Assembly (NCBI RefSeq): GCF_004328665.1 | Contig: NZ_CP019771.1 | Location: 62,001 to 126,000, forward strand | Length of the DNA: 64,000 nucleotides | Direction of reading: 5' to 3' | From: Pseudoalteromonas sp. DL-6 | GTDB lineage: Bacteria; Pseudomonadota; Gammaproteobacteria; Enterobacterales; Alteromonadaceae | Shown: positions 17,331 through 24,764 of the stretch, piece by piece | How the letters are laid out: each line of letters begins with the position of its first letter | Numbering within the stretch: position 1 is the first letter of the stretch | Notes under the pieces: generated by a model | Told to the model about the DNA's origin: nothing | The model's input: only the letters and a program-made list of their open reading frames with translations | The model's database searches: none | Program-made: the position numbers and the translations under genes

Positions 17331-18368
17331 CTAATAACTCGCTGCTAATAGCTCGTTACGTACTAGCTCTGCGCCTTTGCTTAGGGCGTTGAGTTTACCG
17401 TTTGCGATGTCGCGTGGTAGGGGTGCCATACCGCAGTTGGTACAGGGGTAGAGCTTGTCGGCATCTACGTATTTAAGTGCTTCGCGTAGGGTTTTGGCCA
17501 CCTCTTCAGGGGTTTCTATAGTATTGCTGGCTACATCAATTGCGCCTACCATTATTTTTTTACCACGAACCAGTTCGAGTAGCTCTATGGGTACATGTGA
17601 GTTTTGGCATTCGAGCGAAATAATATCTATATTCGATTTTTGCAGCTTAGGGAATACTTCTTCGTATTGTCGCCACTCGGTGCCAAGGGTTTTCTTCCAA
17701 TCGGTGTTAGCTTTAATGCCGTAGCCGTAGCAAATATGCACGGCGGTTTCGCATTTTAACCCTTCTATAGCTCGCTCAAGGCAGGCTATGCCCCAGTCGT
17801 TTACCTCGTCAAAAAACACGTTAAAAGCGGGTTCATCAAATTGAATTATATCAACCCCAGCGGCTTCTAGCTCTTTGGCTTCTTGGTTGAGTATTTTAGC
17901 AAATTCCCATGCTAGTTTTTCACGGCTTTTATAATGATCGTCATACAGGGTGTCGATCATGGTCATTGGCCCTGGCAATGCCCATTTAATTGGTTGGCTG
18001 GTTTGCTGGCGTAAAAACTTGGCGTCTTCAACAAATACCGATTTAGTACGAGACACAGGGCCAACCACTGTGGGTACGCTGGCATCGTAACGGTCGCGAA
18101 TTTTAACTGTTTTACGGTTTTCAAAATCAACGCCATTTAAGTGTTCAATAAAGGTGGTTACAAAGTGCTGGCGAGTTTGTTCGCCATCGCTGACTATATC
18201 TACGCCTGCAGTTTGTTGCTCGTGCAGGGAAATACGCAGGGCGTCGTGTTTGCCATCAACCAGCTCACTGCCTTGTAATTTCCACGGTGACCATAAGGTT
18301 TCGGGCTCAGCAAGCCATGACGGTTTTGGCAAGCTGCCTGCTGATGATGTAGGTAATAGTTTTTTCAT
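17331..18368 (-). CDS. mesD: Folate-independent methionine synthase MesD (core-MetE family)
   Basis: A 345-residue protein matching only the catalytic C-terminal barrel of cobalamin-independent methionine synthase, without the N-terminal half. Zinc ligands are visible as His211 and Cys213 (VHICYG), Glu253 and Cys312 (TNCGMAPL), and the homocysteine-site DEP is at 178-180. Linkage to a DUF1852 gene (MesX, 31 bp upstream) identifies the MesD type, a short methionine synthase reported to need MesX and oxygen and to use a methyl donor other than methyl-folate. mesX and mesD form a minus-strand operon; MetJ-like boxes lie upstream of mesX. Confidence 0.88.
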   Translation of the reverse strand: MKKLLPTSSAGSLPKPSWLAEPETLWSPWKLQGSELVDGKHDALRISLHEQQTAGVDIVSDGEQTRQHFVTTFIEHLNGVDFENRKTVKIRDRYDASVPTVVGPVSRTKSVFVEDAKFLRQQTSQPIKWALPGPMTMIDTLYDDHYKSREKLAWEFAKILNQEAKELEAAGVDIIQFDEPAFNVFFDEVNDWGIACLERAIEGLKCETAVHICYGYGIKANTDWKKTLGTEWRQYEEVFPKLQKSNIDIISLECQNSHVPIELLELVRGKKIMVGAIDVASNTIETPEEVAKTLREALKYVDADKLYPCTNCGMAPLPRDIANGKLNALSKGAELVRNELLAASY

Positions 18369-18399
18369 AATAAATGCTGCCTTTAATTTTGTTGTGTGA

Positions 18400-19374
18400 T
18401 TAAGCGATACTTGCCGAGAACTGCTGCAATACTGACTGATAAGGCTTAATAAAATGCTGCTCAGTAAATTTACCTTGCTCTACCGCTAATTGACCTCGCT
18501 CTGCGCGGTCATACACAATTTGCGTTAACGAATGATCGTCATTTTTTAAATTTGGTTTATAACGGCTACCTGCGGCGGCGTTGGCGTTATAAATTTCTGG
18601 ACGATAAATTTTTTGAAACGTTTCCATGGTGCTAATGGTGCTAATTAGTTCAAGGTTGCTGTAGTCGTTAAGTAGGTCACCAAAAAAGTAAAACGCTAAT
18701 GGTGCAACGCTGTTTGGTGGCATAAAGTAGCGCACTTGTAAGCCCATTTTTTTAAAGTATTGCTCAGTTAACGACGACTCATTAGGCTGATACTCTACGC
18801 CTAAAATAGGATGTAAGTTTTCGGTTTGCTGATAGGTTTTGTTATCAGACACGCTTAAACAAATAACCGGTGGCTTTTTAAAGTGCTGTTTATAGGTATT
18901 TGAGTTTACAAAGCATTTAAACAACTTGCCGTGTAAGTCACCAAAGTTATCGGGAATGCTAAATTGCGGTTTGCTTTTGTTATGCTCAAGCAATAACACG
19001 CTAAAGTCGTAGTCGCGCACATACGATGAAAAGTTATTACCCACCATGCCTTCTATTCGCTCGTTGGTTTGGCGGTCAATAATATTGGTTTTTAATACCT
19101 CAATTGACGGAAATGCCTGACCACTGCCTGCAATGTCTAAATCGACCGAAATGATTTCCAGCTCAACCTCGTAACGATCCCCTTGTGGGTTATCCCAACT
19201 GGCCAGTGCATTAAAGCGGTTGTTGATCATTTTTAGGGTATTACGCAGGTTTTGTTGGCGGCTTTCACCCCTTGCTAAATTAGCGAAATTAGTCGTAATA
19301 CGTGTGTTATTTGACGGATGGTAGTTTTCATCCAAGTTAGTGCTTTTAATAGTAAATGTAAGATCAGTGCTCAT
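18400..19374 (-). CDS. mesX: MesX, partner of MesD (DUF1852)
   Basis: A 324-residue DUF1852 protein, recognised by the opening TFTIKSTNLDENYHPSNNTR and by its position just before a core-MetE gene. DUF1852 (MesX) is known to be required for MesD-type methionine synthesis; its chemistry is unresolved and it may supply or activate the methyl group. AAAGGATACGGCT precedes ATG. Cytoplasmic, with no membrane segment. Confidence 0.87.
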   Translation of the reverse strand: MSTDLTFTIKSTNLDENYHPSNNTRITTNFANLARGESRQQNLRNTLKMINNRFNALASWDNPQGDRYEVELEIISVDLDIAGSGQAFPSIEVLKTNIIDRQTNERIEGMVGNNFSSYVRDYDFSVLLLEHNKSKPQFSIPDNFGDLHGKLFKCFVNSNTYKQHFKKPPVICLSVSDNKTYQQTENLHPILGVEYQPNESSLTEQYFKKMGLQVRYFMPPNSVAPLAFYFFGDLLNDYSNLELISTISTMETFQKIYRPEIYNANAAAGSRYKPNLKNDDHSLTQIVYDRAERGQLAVEQGKFTEQHFIKPYQSVLQQFSASIA

Positions 19375-19819
19375 AGCCGTATCCTTTCAATTTGAGTTGT
19401 TACTGCTTTTATCAATGACACATTACTCGCTGTTAAAACCAAACTAACGGGATAACTGTAATGGTGCTTTGCAGAGTTAATAAATTTATACGCGCTATGT
19501 AGCATGAAGAAAAACGGTATTATTTCAGGTAAAACATGAGCCAGATTGATTCTTTAACAAAGTTGAATGAATAAATTAGGCTAGTAGACGCTCCCACTCA
19601 GACAAAACCCACTTTAGAAGTCTAGATTTCTAGATGTTTTTACGGGTGTTGTGATTTATTCATACAAAACGTGAGTATTATTCAATGCTCATAAGTACTT
19701 AAAGTCCAATTTGCATAAACGGTTGTTGATATACTCGAATAAACTTAGGTGAGCTTAAGCGCTTTATTAAGCAGCTCGCCGCCGCAGAACTTTCCACAAC
19801 ATAAGAAGAGACAAAAGGA
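19375..19819. other. Divergent regulatory gap between mesX and the permease
   Basis: 445 bp between divergent genes. The only clear signal is the MetJ-like box array at 19616-19639. No supported gene. Confidence 0.5.
19616..19639. promoter_or_regulatory. Three tandem MetJ-like boxes
   Basis: Three adjacent 8-mers, AGAAGTCT, AGATTTCT and AGATGTTT, match the MetJ box AGACGTCT at 7, 6 and 6 of 8 positions. MetJ binds such tandem boxes with S-adenosylmethionine and represses methionine genes. The array is about 240 bp upstream of mesX and 180 bp upstream of the permease, so it could serve either gene; the methionine link favours mesX-mesD. Confidence 0.6.
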
Positions 19820-20629
19820 ATGAGTGATTTAATAGTGTTAATTATATACTGCGCCATATTAGGTAGCGGTGTTGGTTTTTTAGCAGGCTTATTAGGAATA
19901 GGGGGCGGACTAGTGATTGTGCCCATACTCAGCATGATATTACTGCACTTTAATGCTTTGCCACCTGAACAAGTAGTGGTGGTTGCCATTGCGACTTCGC
20001 TGGCCTCTATTTTATTTACCTCGACCTCGTCGGCTATTGCGCATCATAAAAATGGCAATGTACCGTGGGATATTGCACCTTGGGTTATGACAGGCGTTGC
20101 CTTTGGCGCGCTCATTAGTGGCTTTATGGCCGCGCTGTTACCTGAGCATGTGGTACGTTTGGTATTTGCTGTAAGTGTGGTGTTAATTGCATTAAAAATG
20201 ATTTTTTCAGGTAAGAATGATTCAGCAATAGCGTGCCCGTTGCCAAACAAAGGGCTACTGAGTGTTTATACGACCATAACCGGTGGCTTGTCTGCCATGA
20301 TAGGTATTGGTGGCGGGGCAGTATTGGTACCGTTACTGACGTTTTTCTCTGTTGATATGAAAAAAGCCATTGGCTGCGCATCGGCCTCAGGCATTGTGAT
20401 AGCGTTGTTTGGATCACTGGGTTATATCAGCTCTGGTAGCCAGTTATTTAGCGTAAAAGAAGGATTTGCGGGCTTTGTGTATTTGCCCGCTTTATTGGGT
20501 ATTGTATGCACCTCATGGTTTACTGCACCGCTCGGTGCTAAAGCCACGCATTACTTACCGGTTTCAACCATAAAGAAAATATTTGCCGGCTTATTAATTG
20601 TAATGGCAATCAATATGTTTACTCGATAA
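19820..20629 (+). CDS. TauE/SafE-family membrane permease
   Basis: A 269-residue protein with about eight membrane segments and the two internally repeated glycine motifs of this family (GLLGIGGGLVIVP near residue 24, MIGIGGGAVLVP near 160). Family members export or import sulfite, sulfoacetate or other small organic anions. The neighbour is methionine synthesis, so a sulfur compound is plausible but unproven. Confidence 0.88.
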   Translation: MSDLIVLIIYCAILGSGVGFLAGLLGIGGGLVIVPILSMILLHFNALPPEQVVVVAIATSLASILFTSTSSAIAHHKNGNVPWDIAPWVMTGVAFGALISGFMAALLPEHVVRLVFAVSVVLIALKMIFSGKNDSAIACPLPNKGLLSVYTTITGGLSAMIGIGGGAVLVPLLTFFSVDMKKAIGCASASGIVIALFGSLGYISSGSQLFSVKEGFAGFVYLPALLGIVCTSWFTAPLGAKATHYLPVSTIKKIFAGLLIVMAINMFTR

Positions 20630-20694
20630 GGTTAAAGTTCGCAGGCTTGCTTGCGAATATATTTTGAAATAATAAACTTTAAGGCAAGGATGCT

Positions 20695-21069
20695 ATGAAA
20701 ATAGTTAAATTAAGGGATAAAGTTGATAAAACAATCTTAAGTGTTGCTTTATTCTTTTTGATATCACCTATTATAGGGTTAATTACAGGAACTGCTCATC
20801 AGCTTGGAACGACAGGCAGCGACTATCAACAAGCATCGTTAATTGATGACCCAGAGCAATACTGGCAAATTATTATCATGCAACTTACTATTACTTTAGC
20901 TATCGGTATCCAAGGGTTTTTTACATTCCCAGCCTTAATTGCCGCACGCCAAAAAGTATTAAACTTTAGAGATAACAATAAAATTGTAGCCAATATCATA
21001 TTTTATTTGCTCACTCCGGTATTATTTATCGCTTTGTTGATATTTTTAATATATTTATTTGAAGTATGA
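20695..21069 (+). CDS. Hypothetical small membrane protein
   Basis: 124 residues with three hydrophobic stretches (about 14-33, 62-80 and 100-121). Not recognised. AAGGCAAGGATGCT precedes ATG. It follows the permease by 65 bp on the same strand and may be co-transcribed. Confidence 0.65.
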   Translation: MKIVKLRDKVDKTILSVALFFLISPIIGLITGTAHQLGTTGSDYQQASLIDDPEQYWQIIIMQLTITLAIGIQGFFTFPALIAARQKVLNFRDNNKIVANIIFYLLTPVLFIALLIFLIYLFEV

Positions 21070-21135
21070 GAAGTGTAAGGTTTTAGCCCCGTAACCCGCC
21101 CCCCGACGCCCGTCAATAAGGCGATTAACTAAAAT

Positions 21136-22029
21136 CTACGTCATTTGAGCGTGTTTTATAAATTCATCATAAATACTGTCTTTAATAAGCCTGTCAGGCG
21201 TAAAGGCATAATAATGCTGATAAACATTATCAATTGTACCAATGTAATTTACGCCGTAATGGCGCTCTACTTCGGCTCTTACCAAAATAGGCGCAGGGAA
21301 TATGCCAAACCCTTGCTCACCTAACGACTTCATTAATGCGCTGTCGTCAACATGGCCAGCTATTGTCATTTCAATGTCTTTCTCTTGCAGCCAATAATAA
21401 ATAGCCCGCGCGACGGGGCTTTCTTTTGCAGGGAGCACTAAAGGCTTGTTATTTAAAGACTGCGGAAACTGCTTATGTAGTTGCGAATGCCATGTTTCGT
21501 TACCAAAAAGAGCGATTTGGCTTTTACCTATTTCATGACAAAACGCCTTAAATGATAAAGTGGTATCGAGTGGTTTGTCGGCTAACACTAAGTCGAGCTT
21601 ATGAATCGCCATTTGCGCCAGCAGTTCATCTTGTTGGCCGTCAATACAGTGTAAGTTGGTAATACGGTCGTTATTAATTAAAGGCGCTAGCCACTTCGAC
21701 ACCAATGATTTGGGTAACACATCTGAAATACCCACCTTTAACGTTCGTGAGTATTGCGTGGTATCGCCTTGCGTAGTTTCTAACCATTCGTGAGCAATAG
21801 CAAACATATCATTGGTGTACTGCTGAGTTACATGGCCAAACTCCGTTAACTGTAGGCCTCGCCCTTGGCGAACAAACAGTGGTTTTCCTAATCGTTGCTC
21901 TAAGTTAGTAATTTGCGAGCTGACCGTTTGCGGCGTTAAATTAAGTATTTTACTCGCCGCTGCAATACTGCCGTGCTTACTTACCTGCCAAAAATAATAT
22001 AAGTGATTGTAGTTAATGTTGGTAATCAT
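21136..22029 (-). CDS. NhaR-like LysR-family regulator
   Basis: A 297-residue LysR regulator whose N-terminus (NYNHLYYFWQVSKHGSIAAA) is characteristic of NhaR, which activates Na+/H+ antiporter genes in E. coli in response to sodium. The winged helix lies at residues 6-65 and the effector domain from about 95. No antiporter gene is adjacent; one (CPA type) lies 26 kb away at 47808. It is divergent from the small HPF-like gene at 22139. Confidence 0.83.
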   Translation of the reverse strand: MITNINYNHLYYFWQVSKHGSIAAASKILNLTPQTVSSQITNLEQRLGKPLFVRQGRGLQLTEFGHVTQQYTNDMFAIAHEWLETTQGDTTQYSRTLKVGISDVLPKSLVSKWLAPLINNDRITNLHCIDGQQDELLAQMAIHKLDLVLADKPLDTTLSFKAFCHEIGKSQIALFGNETWHSQLHKQFPQSLNNKPLVLPAKESPVARAIYYWLQEKDIEMTIAGHVDDSALMKSLGEQGFGIFPAPILVRAEVERHYGVNYIGTIDNVYQHYYAFTPDRLIKDSIYDEFIKHAQMT

Positions 22030-22138
22030 TCGAAAATACCTGTTTTAAAGTAAGAAATAATCAGCTTTTTCCTTTGCCACTAAGTTAGTAGATTACAGTC
22101 ATGCCTGCAACATAGTTACTATTAAAAGGTGTAATTGC

Positions 22139-22450
22139 ATGAAGCTAAAACTTACAGTTAAAAACAAGATAATTAACGCAAGTGAAAAGATGTCGCTTTT
22201 GAAGTTGATAAAAAGCCAATTGGCAAAACATACTTTAAATATTCGTAAAGTTGAGATTCAAATAAATGATCTTTCAAGTGAGCGTCACGGCACTTTGCAG
22301 CAATGCAAAATTAATATTCTTTTGCCTGGGCTACCCAGTATTAATGTAAATACAAAAGGAAGAAGTATGCTGCAAGCGATAAAGCGGGCACTTAAAAGTT
22401 TGCAGCACATTCTCGTTAATAAGTATCAACCTTCGCAACCAAGCAGTTAA
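22139..22450 (+). CDS. HPF/RaiA-like ribosome-associated small protein
   Basis: A 103-residue basic protein. The pattern QCKINILLPGLPSINVNTKG followed by AIKRALKSLQHIL resembles the beta-strand and last-helix pattern of hibernation-promoting factors (usual length 95-110). The N-terminal half diverges. A ribosome-binding role is an inference. An intrinsic terminator follows at 22463. Confidence 0.5.
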   Translation: MKLKLTVKNKIINASEKMSLLKLIKSQLAKHTLNIRKVEIQINDLSSERHGTLQQCKINILLPGLPSINVNTKGRSMLQAIKRALKSLQHILVNKYQPSQPSS

Positions 22451-22462
22451 TATCGCACTTGT

Positions 22463-22486
22463 AGTAGCAAGGATGCTACTTTTTTA
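22463..22486 (+). terminator. Terminator after the HPF-like gene
   Basis: AGTAGCA pairs with TGCTACT around a 4-nt loop, followed by six T residues. Confidence 0.7.
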
Positions 22487-22890
22487 ATGCCTCTCTAATT
22501 CCAAGCTATGTTTAGTAATAAACGATTCAATTATTGCCTATTGAGCCTTTAGCGCATTGCTATTGAGCAAAGCCGCCTTTCTTTGTTGGGTTTCGTTACA
22601 CTCTACCCAACCTAAGCCTTGTAAACCCTCGTACTATTTTGATTAAAAAAGCCGCACACTAACGAGGCGGACTATTATCTTAACTCTCGGATCTTTTATT
22701 TGGATTACCCACATAACGCTCTCATTAAAGAGCTCTATAATCATTATCTAGAAAGAAACATGAAAACTTCTATCGAAATTGAAGTAAAAAATAGATTAAG
22801 CGCGGTGTTCTTTCAGTGTAGTTTTTAAGTGATAATTAAGATAAGCGTTAGCTCTAACTCTTTATACTAAGTATTTAAAAGGATAGTTTA
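22487..22890. other. Gap with a repeat copy and no supported gene
   Basis: About 400 bp. It holds the degenerate repeat copy at 22620-22663 and a 22-codon open frame at 22760-22828 that I do not accept as a gene. Otherwise AT-rich and featureless. Confidence 0.45.
22620..22663 (+). repeat. Dispersed palindrome with tail, copy 6 (degenerate)
   Basis: TGTAAACCCTCGTACTA then the tail TTTGATTAAAAAAGCCGCAC. The palindrome is damaged, but the tail matches copy 7 (24698 onward), showing common descent. Confidence 0.55.
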
Positions 22891-23490
22891 GTGATACATA
22901 ATATTTCAAAATATAGTTTTATTTGGTTAATTTTATTACTTATTTCATTGAGTACTCATGGCCGTAGTCAGTCAACGATGGTTTGCGAAATATCGTCTAT
23001 AGGGAATCAAGAAGTCACAATTAGTAAGAAAAAATATGATAATGATCTCAAGTATGACTTTCAGCTTATAGATGACCATAAAATAATAACTATTACTGTC
23101 GGAGTCATAAGGCCTGAGCACGACTCTATTTTATTTAAAAGCTCAGCTAAAAAAGCATCAAAGATTGAAATTGTGGAATACTCACACAAAAGATATGAAA
23201 AAATGTGGGAAGAGGACCTTTTTCATACGGTGAATTTATTACATTCTGAAGATCATATCTGGGAGCAGCGAGATGCAAAGTTATCAATTTGGAAAGCTAC
23301 GTTCAATGAGCATGATAACTTGATTGGTTTTTGGTCAGCAGTAAACAACGAGGAGATGTTCACTCTTTCATTTAATGCACTAAATGCCTCTAATCAACAG
23401 AAGTTGGTGCCAATTAATGTAATAGTGAATACTGTTAATGAAATACTTGGTCAATGCAGAATTAAATCATTAAAAAATGACCCCCTTTGA
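22891..23490 (+). CDS. Hypothetical secreted protein
   Basis: 199 residues. The start is GTG 22891, with AAAGGAT seven bases ahead. An N-terminal signal sequence (hydrophobic 10-22, probable cut near THG-RS) is followed by a lysine-rich, mainly beta periplasmic or secreted domain; Cys32 and Cys192 could pair. Not recognised. It overlaps the start of the next small frame and may form a unit with the two following genes. Confidence 0.6.
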   Translation: MIHNISKYSFIWLILLLISLSTHGRSQSTMVCEISSIGNQEVTISKKKYDNDLKYDFQLIDDHKIITITVGVIRPEHDSILFKSSAKKASKIEIVEYSHKRYEKMWEEDLFHTVNLLHSEDHIWEQRDAKLSIWKATFNEHDNLIGFWSAVNNEEMFTLSFNALNASNQQKLVPINVIVNTVNEILGQCRIKSLKNDPL

Positions 23491-23704
23491 TGTAGTACCT
23501 AATATGGCAGGAAAAAATAATCGATCTCCCAGCAGTTTAATTCGTAGCTTAAAGTTTATGGGTCTTACCTTTTTAGGAACAGAATTAACCAGCCCACATA
23601 CATTACCTTATTTGGGGCTAGAGTCTTATCATACTCAATTGCGCTTAGCTGGTAATCATCGGAGAGCACAAGACGTACTAAATTATATAGAAAAAAATAC
23701 TTAG
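23477..23704 (+). CDS. Hypothetical 75-residue protein, possibly a fragment
   Basis: Overlaps the end of the previous gene by 14 bp in another frame and lacks a clear ribosome site. The sequence (LPYLGLESYHTQLRLAGNHR) looks folded rather than random, and could be the C-terminal remnant of a larger protein. Function unknown. Confidence 0.35.
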   Translation: MTPFDVVPNMAGKNNRSPSSLIRSLKFMGLTFLGTELTSPHTLPYLGLESYHTQLRLAGNHRRAQDVLNYIEKNT

Positions 23705-23731
23705 AGTGGTTGTATTGAGAGAAATACTTAA

Positions 23732-24553
23732 ATGCTAATGAAAAAAATACTCCGCGGTTATCGCGGAGGCCCTGATTTTAATAATATTCAAAAAGAGCAT
23801 TATTACCTAGACGAAGAGCTTAAATTGACCGTTGCTCTTCCAGTTTGTAATCCGTTGAAACAACCTAAAACAAAAATTGTAAATTATCCTTTTACAGAAG
23901 CAAATTGGTTTGAAACTAACTATAGTCAGATTCGACATTCTAGATATATTCCAATTCATGAGTCCTATTGGTTTTATTGGCCTCTAATGCGAACGCCGAT
24001 GTCAGATGAGTTGGGAAGCCTGCGGCTCAATATTACTATTGGAAAGCTCGCATCTCCAGTCACTAGCACTAAAGAACTCGGCCATGCCATTCTAAAGGAA
24101 TATAACGACTATTATAATTCCTCTTCAATAGGTAAATATTTTAAAGGGCATAATACTGAGCTCATCAATGAAATAGAAGCTCATTCTGCTCGCCGAGCTA
24201 CACCATTTTCAGACGAAGAAAAGCAACATCACATAGAGTCTAACTTATTAAATTCAGGTTTCCCTGAAATATCTCAATTTGATGAATGTACATTTAACAA
24301 TATTGAGTGGATAAAATATACAGAGATTCGTTCTAATGAAACAAAGAAAAAATACATTTTTGCAACGCAATTGAATGAAAAATATTATCTTATGGCTAAT
24401 TTTACATTCGATCTAAATATGTCTCAAAATGATAAACCTTGGTACAAAGACGCTAATGCAGCTATAACCCCTATAATGGAAGGTATTATACTTAAGCATA
24501 TAGAAAGTCTAAAAGAGAATAGTAAATTATTAAATAGCTCTGCTGATAGCTAA
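23732..24553 (+). CDS. Hypothetical protein, 273 residues
   Basis: Not recognised. Soluble, with no signal peptide or membrane segment. Aromatic-rich blocks (ESYWFYWPLMRTPMSD) and alternating strands suggest a compact mixed fold. ATG 23732 and ATG 23738 are both possible starts. It follows a secreted protein and a small fragment on the same strand, an arrangement often seen for immunity-type genes, but nothing in the sequence proves that. Confidence 0.55.
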   Translation: MLMKKILRGYRGGPDFNNIQKEHYYLDEELKLTVALPVCNPLKQPKTKIVNYPFTEANWFETNYSQIRHSRYIPIHESYWFYWPLMRTPMSDELGSLRLNITIGKLASPVTSTKELGHAILKEYNDYYNSSSIGKYFKGHNTELINEIEAHSARRATPFSDEEKQHHIESNLLNSGFPEISQFDECTFNNIEWIKYTEIRSNETKKKYIFATQLNEKYYLMANFTFDLNMSQNDKPWYKDANAAITPIMEGIILKHIESLKENSKLLNSSADS

Positions 24554-24680
24554 ATTAATACTACTTAAGAAAGCAAAAGACCAAAGTCATCTTCCAGTAA
24601 AGTTTACTCAGGTTCTTGTTATTTAGGTTTAGTATAAGGACATGAGACTTCCTTTCTCAAGGTTAACCTTTACACCCTGC

Positions 24681-24720
24681 TGTAAACCCCCATTACATTT
24701 TGATTAAAAAAGCCGCACAC
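24681..24720 (+). repeat. Dispersed palindrome with tail, copy 7
   Basis: TGTAAACCCCCATTACA (24681-24697) with the tail TTTTGATTAAAAAAGCCGCA. The tail runs into a terminator hairpin at 24708-24743. It lies between convergent genes. Confidence 0.6.
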
Positions 24721-24743
24721 TAACAGTTAGTGTGCGGCTTTAG
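24708..24743. terminator. Bidirectional terminator
   Basis: AAAGCCGCACACTAA pairs with TTAGTGTGCGGCTTT (15 bp, 3-nt loop) between the convergent hypothetical gene and the peptidase gene. A-runs and T-rich DNA flank it. Confidence 0.82.
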
Positions 24744-24764
24744 TATTTTATTTTTTTAAAGCGA

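Noticed and set aside
19699-19989. 96-codon minus-strand frame overlapping the permease
   Set aside because: Antisense shadow of a well-supported membrane protein gene.
22760-22828. 22-codon frame beginning MKTSIEIEVKNRL
   Set aside because: It looks like the start of a real protein but stops early, with no ribosome site or continuation in another frame.
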